NCBI RefSeq assembly: GCF_001039355.2
Contig: NW_019776099.1
Coordinates: forward strand, 49,308 to 113,307
Source of the DNA: Lingula anatina
Taxonomy: Eukaryota; Brachiopoda; Lingulata; Lingulida; Lingulidae
Direction: 5' to 3'
DNA length: 64,000 nt
Positions 33,801-46,300 of the stretch are shown here, one piece after another; within the stretch, counting starts at the first letter, position 1, and each line of letters begins with the position of its first letter. The position numbers were made by a program, and so were the translations under genes. The notes under the pieces are model-generated. The model did no database searches. It had not been told where the DNA came from and saw only the letters and a program-made list of their open reading frames with translations.

Positions 33801-35016
33801 AATCTGAAGCAGTCCAGTTGTTTACTTTGGTTCAGGTAAAAAATAATTTGCTCTGTATTTGGTCATCCTACCTGTCAACATTGGATCTTAGTGAGCACAA
33901 GTTGGAACTTAACAGTTCTGGAACCATGTCTATTCTCTGAAATCATTCAGTCTATTAATATATATAATTATAATTACTGTTTGTCGTTGCAACTGATGTT
34001 AATTTTTAATACGTGTGCCTGTATGGTTTATATATCTATATTTTAAAACACAACTTCTACATTTATTCAGGAAAACTTGAATGTAAAATGAAACTGCATG
34101 TATGTATTTATCTCCCCCCCCCCTTCTATTTTTTTTCTGCAAATACCATGTTTAAATTCAATTACTTTGTCTATAAGATATACTGTGGTCCCTCGTTTCC
34201 TAGCTTCCTCATCAATAGCTGTCCCAGGCCTGATGAAGTGGGTTACATCAGCTATGTGGACACCAACCTGTCACAAAAAAGAACGGCTGATAAAGTAATT
34301 AATGAATAACAATATGGTGATGATGATGGAGAAGAAGAAGAAGAAAAATAACAATAATGAGAACAATTACATACTTTGTTTGTAAATACAATAAAGCGTT
34401 TTCAGCTTTGCCAAATTACTGTACTTTAAAATGTTAAGAACAATGAAGAAAATTGCTGTCTCAGCCCAGAATAGGAAATGGAGCACTGGCTATTTCAATT
34501 AAATATAAGTGATAATTTAAATTTCACTTGGGTCTGTTTGTCACCTGTGCTGAAGTATCATTAAGTAAGAATCTCAATTTACAATACCATATACCCTAAA
34601 TGTATTTTTCAATTGATTGTATTTGGGTCTTGACAGTAAAACCAGCACTTATCAAGGGTATATTTTCTGACTAATTTCCATTGTTTATTAGTCCCGAAAT
34701 TTCAAAATAAATTTATAAGGAATCTGAGACACAAATTAATTCAATAATAAGCACATATTTTCCCAACTAAATGGCATTCCAGCACAGATATTTTCCTTTA
34801 AAACAAACATAAAAATAATTGCTTTTAACCAACCATACCTCAACATTTCCATTGTCTAGTGGTTTGTAGTGCAAAGCGTCATCTATATCAGTGCACCCCG
34901 GAGGATCAACACTGCAAATATGAAGATGGCGGAGGTCTGTTCTCTTCTTAACATCCTAAAACATAGGAATTGTGATTTATATAATCCTTACTGAAAATGA
35001 CAGTTCACAGACATTG

Positions 35017-35049
<33 letters not shown>

Positions 35050-37750
35050 TTTTTTTTTTTTTTTTTTTTGTGATTCAAGCAACTTTTTCAAGTATTGTAA
35101 AAGTATTAACTTACTCCTGCTACATAACAGATTGACATAAATATTATTTATTACGTCCTGATAATCCAAGCATTAAAATCATGCCAAGGTGAATCTGTAA
35201 TATCAATGTCAATGCTAAGGGTTTTTGTATGAGTGAGCCAAAGAATTTCACATGGTGTTTTCAAACATTAATATATGCTGTTTTAAAATATCTATGAGGA
35301 TCATATTTCCAATAAAATTTGAACAAAGTAATATTTTATACTTTTTACTGAGCAAATTCCTTCAAATTACTAAAATTTGATGAATGACAATGCATTTTTT
35401 GTAGATGATATATGTAAAATATTCAATAATATGACATGCCTCTTCTGTGATGAGCCAGGGTAGTTTAGGTAAACAATTTAACACAGCTGTTGAAAATGGA
35501 ACATGGGGGATGTCATGCTCCAGGAGAAGAACCTCATTTTCAGTCTCCTTGTCTCCAATAGTTCCAAGTTTCCGAACAAAATGCCCCTGAAAATGAATAA
35601 TGCATCCAAATTGAAAGTTCATCTGTCTTTTGATAAATCTCTCTCTCTCACACACATACACATCTGAGCAGGATGATTTGAAGCAATAATAAATTTGTTA
35701 ATCAATTTTTTTCTTACATTTATAAGAAGAAAAATGCAAAGGAAGAGTTTTAAGATAATCTTTATCTTACCAGAGGGTATCTGGAGTTTTTTGGCCAGGA
35801 GTCAATGGCAACGATCACACGCTGGCCCTGTAATATGTGGGCCTGCCTTGTCTCTATCCTGATCTTAGGTATTCTCCTTTCACTTGGGACAAAAAGGTGT
35901 CTTGTGGCCTGTGAAAATCAAGTGACAAAAAGAGACTGGATGTCAAACCACATTTAATCACAAAAATATATATCACTAGTATAACACTATACAATACAGT
36001 ATACATGTACATAAAAATAATAAACACTTCAATTTGGCAACATAGCATAGGTACCTTTAAAACCGAACTGTCCATCCAGCTGTGTCTAAAACATTGTTGG
36101 AACATTTCCTATGCAGGCAAAACCCCACCCCCCTAACAAGTAATCAAAAACTTGTCAGTGAATAATAGAAACACTTTTTAGCAGTCTCAAAAATGGACAC
36201 CCAATGGTGACACTGCAATTATGGCAACAATTGTCATTTCTATTTTGTTGCCTAGTAATAAAGGAATGAATAATTGTTTAAACTGTCATTGTTACAATGA
36301 TTGGCAACAGTGACCATTATGACACAGTAAAAATATGTACAGCAACAATCAAAGCAATAATGAAATTTCAATTGTTGGTCCATCAGGGTAAATATGTCAA
36401 AAAGCCATACATCTAACATTTTTTTTAAAAAAATCGGGCAATTTTTTAAAAATTTCTAACTATCTATCAATTTTACCAAAAATGAAGGTTTTATCTTTGT
36501 ACAGAAGAGTTATTTAACATAGTTTTAATAATAAATCAGTATGAAATTGATGTTTAAAAACAGCTTTAAACAAAAATTCTACCCTTTGTATATGGTGTGC
36601 TTGATGCCCTGTATAGACACTAGGCATGTTCATACCGTTTTGATAATCACTGGCAACAGCATTCCACAGTATTGTCTCCATTTTCTCTTGATGATGGCCA
36701 CAACTTTACCAGTGGGTTGTTTTAATTTCTCCTTCCTGGCTTCTTTGTCCTGAAAGCATGTATGTATGTAAATGTAATTTTAAATATTTTTCTTAGAGGT
36801 AAGTTGAATGTGCCTAAGATTGAGGTATGAATTTTTATACTGCGTTTTTTGTTTAGTTTCTGCACATAGCAACCAAATAAATCTGTCAATTATGGATAGT
36901 TGAAGGAAACTATCTTTTTCATTCCAAATGAACAACATGGTTTTTATTTACTGTATTGCTGGCACAACACTTGTATACTATTTGGAGACCCACCCACTAA
37001 TATCTGAATCCAGCAGCTAAAATACTAAAATATTCAATCCAATCAACAACAAAAAAAATAATAATAAATATCAAATTGGTAATAGCACACACATAGTGAT
37101 GCTTTCATCTATGCTCATAGGCAAGTCTTTACAGCCGACATTTACTGGGCATAGAAAAACATTTTTTTAAATAAAAAACTCACCATTTCTGTCTCTCCTT
37201 CTACATCTTCAATAACAAGTGAAGATGGGTAGCTCCAATCTTTCTCTGGCAACATTTCTACTGCTACAACATCCTCGTGGACTGCTCTGTTCAAACTGGC
37301 ATTCCCTTGTAAGAAGACAGTCTGAAAGGAGAGGTGTTTGAACAATAAATGTCATTTTAAATTTAAGTCAGGTGATACTTTTCTGATCAATTACCGAACA
37401 ACCAAAATGCCAAGAGCCCAATTTTAAGAATCACAGTGATTTCAATAAAATAAGTCTTCTGCAAAGTTGACCATTTTTCAATTTTTTTTAGAATAAAACT
37501 AAAACTATCACACTGTTAACATTTTGTTACAGTGTGTGTGTGTAAGCTTACTTGTGCATTTTTGTGTGTGAAATCTGTGACCTTACCACATCTTCTTTGT
37601 CTTGTATAAAAACCACCGCCTCCAAGCAGTTATCCCTGGAGGCTTGGAAGCTGCCCTGAAGGTAACGTCCTGACTTCAAGCCTTTCTGTACCTCTGCTAT
37701 TGACACATGCTCTGGGAGCTGTACACCTTCATCAAACTTAGGGAAGGAAA

Positions 37751-37802
<52 letters not shown>

Positions 37803-39589
37803 ATTTATTTGCAACCAAAAGTTAGATGGTACATTTTTAATCCTAAAAACAGTAATTCTAAGAAAGATGTATTGGATATTACCAAATTTTATATTATTTT
37901 TCATGAAATATTCTTAGGAGTAATCTTATGTTATATATATTCTAATATATAAAAGTACTTCAATATTTCATGTTCAATGTCATGATAATAATACCCTGGC
38001 ATTATACTTTCATAACCAAGCTTGACAATGTGAAAGGGACTTAACCCTCCTGATTTACACTTGACAGTGAAAGTTGCACCAAATCATTTTTCATCCCACT
38101 TACTGCGTTGCTAGGCTTACTGTGGGCCAAGCGATCCAATAGCTCTGGGTTGTCTTTTAAACTGCCCACATATTCTGCCACTGAAAGACAGAGTATTAAC
38201 TGTTATTGTATTTTGATGTGGCACTGGTAAAAACAAAAACTATGTTAGGCTAATCCATAGCATAGCTGGTAGTATCAAAGCGAAAAAAAATACATTTTTC
38301 ATTATCACAGGCGGTGGTTTTGTATTAAACAATATATAAAGGCAAGCAAATGTTCCGAAAAGTCAACATTCAAATTTAATGACCTGTAAATGCAGTCACT
38401 CCATCTTGGCTAGCTTTGACTTTGTTGTCTGCATCATTAGTAAGAAGGATGACTTTCACACCAGTATTGAACAAGTGTGTTTGGAACCATTTAGCAGCAG
38501 TTCTGATGGCTCTGTCATTGCGATCATTGGCTGTTTCTCTTGGTTGTCTTTCCACATAGGTATCTCTGGAGGAAAACAGTATAAAAGCAATTAACAAATT
38601 CATCTCAGACTTGCTTTTCTTAGATATTGCCACAAGGGCATAAATATACATTGTCCCAGTATAAGTCTTCTTCTACTTACATCATCCAGTAAATGCCTGC
38701 TGGGCAAGATTTCCAAGAATAAAATGTTTCAAGCACACAAATGTATAAAAATACCTTGACATGATTAATGTCAAGAACTTTTTTCTTTTTAACTGTGGAA
38801 TGTAAAAATGAGATTTTTTTCAAGCACTTACTTGTGAAACTCATTTACAAAAGAGAGAAAATGTTTATCTGGATTGCTTATAGCTTCTTTTATTCTTTTG
38901 TAAGCTGGAGCACTTCTGTGGCGCACCTAAGTGAAAAGGCACATCTTTAGTATAACAAACTAAAGCTAACAAACATGCAAAAGTTTTATTGGAGCATCTC
39001 CCATTTCGATATTCTTTTTTGAGTAACAAACCCTCATTAATTCTATAATAAAAAAATACATGTACAAAGTTACCTCATCTAAAACTGTTTGTAGAATAAT
39101 GGCATTCTTCATGCATTTATCTTCTAGTATGTCAAGCTGAAACAAAAGTAGACCCCATTATTCAACTGGCAAAGATTATCTATAAAAAAACCCAATGCAT
39201 TTCTGGTCTTCATGTAGTCGGATCCACACTGGACTGATTTCATTTGAATTATAGTGCTACTCTTTATGTTATTTGTACAACTAGAAAAAGTTATCGATTT
39301 ATTCTTAATTGTTCACACTGGTAATGACGTACATTAAGCATGCTATGGGTGTTTTTTCTACACTTGCCTGGTGCAAAACTACATTCGTATCTGGAATAAT
39401 GTAGTGTGGGTCTGGGAAAATCTCGCTGCTTGGATTCTGTGGCCGTAATTCCAAGACTTCATCCTTCTGTGGGCATTCATCACATGCCTCCGAACCGCAA
39501 TAGATGTCATCTCTCAGGTAGTGTTCTCGAACCACCTTCAGGATACTCCCCTTTTTCGTTTTCTTTAAAAATATTTTAGATTTTAACAT
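28512..39589 (-). CDS. DIS3: DIS3 (Rrp44) exosome ribonuclease, 23 exons, complete
   Basis: Exons on minus, high to low: 39589-39368, 39136-39074, 38926-38832, 38565-38384, 38180-38104, 37736-37587, 37321-37184, 36749-36636, 35908-35771, 35586-35440, 34955-34839, 34267-34166, 33936-33872, 33344-33260, 32999-32872, 32561-32475, 32193-32037, 31652-31432, 30558-30468, 30237-30160, 29831-29685, 29436-29314, 28565-28512. Total 2781 nt, 926 aa, all phases consistent. Order: Cys-rich CR3 (CGSEACDEC, about 31-39), PIN endonuclease with Asp67, Glu95, Asp144 and Asp171, two cold-shock domains, RNB exonuclease with CTDIDD (Asp467/468) and [19 protein letters not shown]1 domain, basic tail [11 protein letters not shown]3 is the catalytic subunit of the nuclear RNA exosome, with 3'-5' exo- and endonuclease activity. 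All catalytic residues are present. Introns 1 and 10 use GC donors. Human DIS3 is 958 aa. Confidence 0.95.
30811..30855. repeat. (TA)n microsatellite after poly-A, DIS3 intron 18
   Basis: About 22 AT units directly after an A run (about 30788-30810), the same poly-A plus TA arrangement as at 21246-21325. Confidence 0.95.
31253..31402. mobile_element. 150-bp MITE in DIS3 intron 18
   Basis: Left arm CGTAACTCGAAAGCATCGCA (31261-31280) and right arm TGCGATGCTTTCAAGTTACAGG (31375-31396) are inverted with only one or two mismatches, and the similarity extends outward a few bases. The loop of about 95 bp has no coding capacity. It lies wholly inside an 873-bp intron (30559-31431), close to the exon 18 donor. 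Confidence 0.75.
35016..35069. repeat. (ATT)n and poly-T tract, DIS3 intron 10
   Basis: About 11 ATT units followed by about 20 T, in the intron between DIS3 exons 10 and 11. On the transcribed strand this is an A run followed by AAT repeats. Confidence 0.95.
37748..37803. repeat. (AAAT)n microsatellite beside a DIS3 splice acceptor
   Basis: About 14 AAAT units end only about 10 bp from the acceptor of DIS3 exon 6 (exon begins at 37736 on minus). On the transcribed strand it reads (ATTT)n, so the repeat serves as the T-rich tract of that acceptor. Confidence 0.9.
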
Positions 39590-40395
39590 GTTTTAAGTTT
39601 CTTAGCTTCACGTGTGTACAGATTGGATCTCCACAAATTGGAGAGCAGCTGCTAATCGGCTCTTTTTTGTCTAAAGAGTGTACCTGATACTTGCAGGTTT
39701 ACCAGTTTAATCATTATTTTATTTTATGAATCCCATAAGATAATTTTTAAACACCCATCAAAAGCAAATGTCATAGAATACTCAAATTAATATTATAAAC
39801 CTTATTTTGAAAATTAAATGATACTCTTCACTGCCTGCAACATCATTTAAAATCCACCAATCTGAAAGACCTGCTGTGGTGTGCCAATCAAATGGCAGAG
39901 GCGGAGCTTGCTACGTCACTGAGTACAAGAATGCAGTCTATTGACAAGCATTGAATAGTGCAAACGACTGTGATGAGGATTTAAATATGTGCTCTCATAA
40001 TTCTCAAAAGAATCGCTAAAATGGGAACTTAAAGCGAGCAAAAGAAATGCGAGCACTATCCTTAGACTCTTTGCAAGGGACCTACAGAAAAGCAGCTTCC
40101 ACAATGGGTTCGAAAGGAGAAATTTAGTCGCAGATATTTGAAGCTTGCTGTCGTGACTAAGGTCAACAAAGAGTTTCAAGAGTGTGTCACCCTCAAGCGT
40201 GGGTTTTCGTCAATCGAGGAGACAGCCCAAATTAGCCCAAGAGGATAACGGAGATTACGACAAGGAATGAGTAGTATATTGCCTGTCGTCAGATAGTCGA
40301 AATAAGTCGCCAGAATGATAAGAAGGGACATAACTGATGACGAGAATAAGAGCACACAGTAGCAGTTGTGCAAAGGAAATTGGGTCAACATTAAC
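39590..40395. promoter_or_regulatory. Divergent promoter region between DIS3 and FAT4
   Basis: The two start codons are 806 bp apart and point away from each other. The interval has a GC-box-like GAGGCGGAG followed by a CRE-like TACGTCA (39912-39918) and more CpGs towards FAT4. No TATA box is obvious. A shared bidirectional promoter is plausible; the motifs are short and their use is inferred. Confidence 0.5.
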
Positions 40396-43300
40396 ATGGC
40401 TACTTCCAACGGTAGTCTAGTTGCCGTGACAGGGGTAGTTCTACAACTACTCTTTCTTTTTACATTTTCACGTGGACAGGGCCCAGGGACAGTCGACCCC
40501 GTTCAACTGCAGGTGCGGGAAAATGTCGCTATCGGGTCAACGGTCGGGGATATACCAACTCTTCCGAATTTTACGTACGTCCTTAGTGAAAACCCAGGAA
40601 ATTTATTCAGTCTCAATCCCAACACAGGGATTCTAAAAACTGCCTCGAATATTGATAGAGAAAACTTGCCTACAGAGAATCCTGTGAAAATTGTCGTTTT
40701 AAGCAGCAGTCCTATATATTTTATTGATGTTTTTGTGGAGGTTTTAGATGAAAATGATAATTCCCCAGTTTTTCCACAACAAAGTATAGCCATAGAGTAT
40801 TCAGAAGCCGCAGCTAGCGGTACACAGGCAGTTCTAAGGACAGCCACTGATCCTGACTTAGGATTAAACTCAGTAACTTCACAATACACAATAGTCTCAG
40901 GCAATGAAGATAACAAATTTCGGTTAGTTGTCTTCTCAGAGGCATCCCAACCATTTTTATATGTGGAAAATCTTGTGACTTTAGATCGTGAGGAGAAAGA
41001 TTTTTATCAGCTCAACATATCTGCCCAAGATGGTGGGAGCCCTCCAAGATCTGGCTTTCTGCTTGTTAATATCACAATAACTGACATTAACGACACCCCT
41101 CCAGTGTTTGACCAGAGTGACTATGCTGCTCGTGTGAATGAAAGTGCCCCAGCTGGCACCACTGTGATACAAGTCCGAGCCACTGACAGAGACATGGGGT
41201 CAAACGGAGATATCACATACTCTGTGGTAGATGATACAGTTCAGTTTGCGATAGACCCGAAAACTGGAGTGCTGACCACGTTACAGAAACTACAGTGTAC
41301 TGCCAGGTGTGCTACATGTAATAATAGCTGCATAGTCACAGTGGAGGCAAGAGACAATGGCCAGCCTCAAGCCTTACAGGGAAGGGCTTATGTTACCGTG
41401 AGCCTCATAGACGAAAACGACCATGATCCTGTCATATCATTCAAGTACATTCCTCAAACTGCGAAAATGGCCTCAGTTTCTGAGAGTGTGCCTAAGGATA
41501 GCATTGTAGCTTTTGTGTCAGTCAGTGACAAAGACCAGGGGGTGAATCAAAACACCTATGTCCGTATTATACACGGGAATGAACTGAACCACTTTTACAT
41601 GGTTTCTCCCATTCCAGGCTTGCACTTAGTGCGTGTTAATGGGAGCTTGGATAGGGAAAGGATTAAAGTGTACAACCTCACAATCCTGGCCCAAGATGGG
41701 GGTAGCCCACCCAGGTCCTCTACTGCTCATCTTATCATTCATGTCAGTGATGAAAATGACCATCCCCCCTGTATTTGAAAAAACCAACTATGTTGTAAAT
41801 CTCAGTGAGCTTGCCCCAGTGGGGAGTTTTGTAGCAGGACTCACAGCCACTGATAACGACACGGATATCAACGCACATATCACATATACAATAGTGTCTG
41901 GCAACCAGCAGCAGTGGTTTCAGCTTGATCGTAACTCCGGACTCGTCACCACACGACGTCCACTCGACCATGAGACCGTGTCACAAGTCACCATGAATAT
42001 TTCCGCCCAAGATGGTGGGTCTCAGCCTTACATATCATTTGCCTCTCTCAAAGTATACATTCAGGATGAAAATGACGAAGTGCCTCAGTTTGAGGAACAA
42101 ATCATTCATGCTAGTCTCGTAGAGGGCACAGTTTCTGCCTCTCTAGTCACTGTTCTCACTGCAACAGACAGGGACTCTGGATCCAATGGAAGTGTGCAGT
42201 ATGTGTTTGCACCCAGTGTTAATTCTCAATACCCTCAAACTTTCTCCTTGTCCCCTACCACAGGGCGATTGGAAACAACCAAAGTATTAGACAGAGAAAC
42301 AGTGCCTTTTTATACGCTACATGTAATAGCTAGAGATGGGGGAACCCCTCCCCTGTCAGCTACTGCTACAGTTTATCTGAATGTGACAGATATCAATGAC
42401 AATTCTCCTGAGTTTTATCCTAAGAGGTATTATACAGCAGTGCAGGAGGGTATGCCCCCTCCAGTGCAAGTACAGCAGGTCACAGCCACCGACTTGGATG
42501 AGGGGACCAATGCCCTGGTGAGGTACGCCATAGAAAATGGCAATGCCGATGGAAAGTTCACAATCGATGCTGTCAGTGGGGTTATCAGTACCACACAGGA
42601 GCTAAGGCAAAGCCAAGGAACCAGGTACAATTTGACTGTGTCTACCTATGAAGTAGCTAATCCATCTGTGAAGCACTTTGCCACTGTTCTTGTCTCTGTC
42701 ACCATTCCTGGGAGTTCAGGTCCACAGTTTTCCACGTCATCCTATAGTTTCACCATAATGGAGGATACAGGAAACCAGTTTGTCCCTCGGAATGTAGGCC
42801 AGGTACGAGTCACTGGCTCAGTCACAGGAGTCACCTTTGAAATAGCTGACGGTGATCCAAAGGGGGTATTTTCTATTGGCCAGAGCACAGGAAATATAAT
42901 CACAGCAAAGATTCTAGACAGAGAAATGCAGCCTTTCTATACCCTGAAGGTCATAGCAAGTGATGGCACCTTGTTCAGTGAAAGTACAGTCCACGTGACT
43001 GTCACAGATGCAAATGATAATGCTCCACAATTCCCAGCCAACAGGGTAGAGGTTTCTATGCCTGAGAAATTACAAGTAGGGCATAAGGTTTATCGTGCCG
43101 AGGCAGTAGATGTGGATTATGGCTCCAATTCTGAACTATCATACATCCTTACCTCTGATGCTAATGGTACATTCTCCATAGGCCAATCAACAGGGGTGAT
43201 AGAGCTGGAGAAACCAGTAAGCTGGACCCGTGGGGGAGTAAACTCATTCACTGTTCATGTTACTGTTAGAGACAAAGGGCTGCCACAAAGATCGTCCAGC

Positions 43301-46300
43301 ATGGAAGTGACCATTAATGTTATAGATGTGAATGACCACACCCCAAGTTTTCAGCAGTCGAGATACGAGATCGCTGTGAGTGAAGCCCTTCCTGTAAATT
43401 ATCGTTTCTTCCAAGTGACAGCAACAGATGCCGACGGCGGACAGAATGGAGAGGTAGTATATAACATCACTAGGGGAGGCACAGCCTTCTTTAAGATTTT
43501 CCCTGATGGTGTGTTGTATATAGCCCAGGAATTGGATCGCGAAGCTCAGGAAATTTATCATCTTACCATTAAAGCTGAGGACAGGGGTACTCCCTCTCGT
43601 AGCTCATTTGTGAATGTAACCATACACGTGCGTGATGACAATGACAACCCTCCACAGTTCACAAATTCTTCCTACGTCATGCAGGTATACGAAAACAGTG
43701 AGGCTGGCACCTACATTGGCTCTGTTAGCGCCACAGATAGAGACACGGATCGCAATGCTGAGCTCTTCTATTTCATCTCAAGTGATCAGACAGATTTCAC
43801 CATCAATCCAACAACTGGAGCCATTTCAACATTAAGATCATTCGATCGAGAGGAAATCAGACGCCAATTTCTCCAGGATTATGTCATGTTTGAGGTCACT
43901 GTAATGGACAATGGACTTCATAGGCTGCGGGATACAGCCACTGTGGAGGTGCGCATCATAGATCGAAATGACAACGCCCCAGTTTTTACACACATATTGT
44001 ATGAAGCTACAGTATTTGAAAGTGCGCCTGTAACAACTTTAGTTCAGAAAGTGACAGCTAACGATCAAGATCAGGGAGTAAATGGACAAGTGTCATATTC
44101 CATAGAAAGTGGGAATGAGGACGGGGTTTTCAGTCTGGATCCAGGTACAGGGGACATCAAGGTGGCAGGTCAGCTTGACCGTGAGACCAATTCCACCTAT
44201 ACACTGATTGTCAATGCAGAGGACTCTGCTGACTCGCCATCTTTTACTGCCACCGCCACTGTGAGAATCACTGTTCTGGATGCCAATGATAATAGCCCAC
44301 AGTTTATCCACACTACACTGAGAGCTGATATAAGTGAAACGGCAACCCCTGGGGAATTCATCACCCAGTTTTCAGCCACAGATGCCGATATACTCAACAA
44401 TGCTGCAATACAGTTCAGCATTGCAAGTGGTAACACAGACAACACATTCAACCTGGATGCCAAGTCTGGCAAGCTTTACCTACAGAAGAAGCTGGACTAT
44501 GAACAGACCCCTCAGTATCTGCTAGAAATTATGGCCAGTGACAGAGGAAGTCCTAGACAGGACACAACAGTTATTTTTGTTGTCAGTGTTCAGGATTCCA
44601 ATGATAACTCTCCCCAGTTTTCCACACAGCCTGCAGTGTTCCATGTTGCTGAGAATAACAACCCCAATATCCCTGTTGCAGTTTTAACTGCCACCGATTT
44701 AGACTCTGGAACCAATGGAGAAATAAGATATTCCATCCTCCATCAGGACCCTGTTGGTGACTATTTTGACATTAATCCAACTTCTGGACAGATAATTGCC
44801 AAAAAGAGAATAGACAGGGAGTTGATTGGTCGTTTTAACCTCACAGTTAAAGGAACGGACCAAGCCACACCTGTGAACACACGTAGATCATCACTGAAAA
44901 CTGTCACTATCTTGGTTGATGATGTGAACGACAACGCCCCAGTTTTTACATCACTAACAGCAGCGGCGGTGTCTGTGCTGGGACAGGCAGGGTCTCAGGT
45001 CATGAATGTGCGTGCTGAAGACCCCGACGCGGGACCTAATGGGGTTGTCACGTACACTCTGTCAGGAGGAGATACAAACTTATTCACCCTACAGAGCAAC
45101 ACGGGTGTCCTCCTCTTAAAATCAAGCATCCCGAGTTCGCGTCTCAAATACTCCGTCAGTGTGACAGCAACAGACTCCGGCACCCCGAGACTTTCTTCAA
45201 CGTCAACCATCGATATCATCATCAAAGCTACCACTGAGAATGGGCCCACGTTCACTGGGAACACCCCCTACAGTGGATCGGTGTATGAAAACCAGACCCC
45301 AGGGACCAGTGTATCTGTTCAAGTGCAGGCCAGTTCCCCAGGAGCTCAAGTAGAATACTACATCACAGGGATTACCTCCAGTGGTCAACAAATGCCCAGG
45401 TATTTCGCTATTGACCGACAGACAGGTGTAGTGACCACAGCAGTGTCCCTGGACTATGATCTTGGACAGCATAGTTTCAGTGTTGATGTTTATGCCATAG
45501 ATGTATCTGGCAGTACCAGCAAGACAAGGAAAACACAGGTAGGTCCTGCTTTTCTGGTCATATTTGTTCTCGTTAATTTTTTTGTTTCAGCCAGTTAGGT
45601 GAATTTTCATGTTTCATCTACAAGTCACTAAATGCAGCTAAATGCATGATAATATTGTTCCCCATTTTTACCATATTGAAACTGGAGAAATTGGTTGATG
45701 AAAAATATTTGTCTGAACTAAGTATAATCATTGTTTTATTGAGCACCAAATGATATAACTTGGGGCACAGTTTTAGTCACACTATTTCAACAAACACGAA
45801 GCCTGCTCTGACTTTCATTTACTAGTAATCATTGAAATAATAGCTTGGCCTGGTGCCCTTGTGGATAGCATTTAACATAGGTGGAAAGAAAAGATAACGC
45901 AGGTCTATGATCAAAGAGAAATAGGTTGCTACATGTCCCTCACCACTCCTCCCCATAATGTGTTTTGGATCCAGCTGTTTATTATCATGTTTTAACACAT
46001 AACCGTATGTCGTCTCTGTAGTAAAGTATCACCAAACAGGTGTAGGAACAAGGGCCCATTTCCTGGTTACAACACATCTTTTGAAGTAGCCTGTAGATTT
46101 CCAGCTTTCATATTTGAGAACCGTGTTTGTACAAAAAGAGTACCGCTGTCTCTGTTATCACTGAGAGGTATAAATTGCGTGATCCCCAAACAGACGAGGA
46201 TCTTCCCTGTGTTAACACTTGTGAGTTATCTGCAAGGGATTGATGACCCTGAAGGTTGCTGTGCTCAGTTTCAGGTGTTCCTGGTTTTGTTTGCCCTGCT

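Noticed and set aside
41633-41763. Second FAT4 frame starting at 41633 as a separate gene
   Set aside because: Its first 44 residues are out-of-frame noise; cadherin similarity starts only after the C run, so it is one gene with a 1-bp shift.
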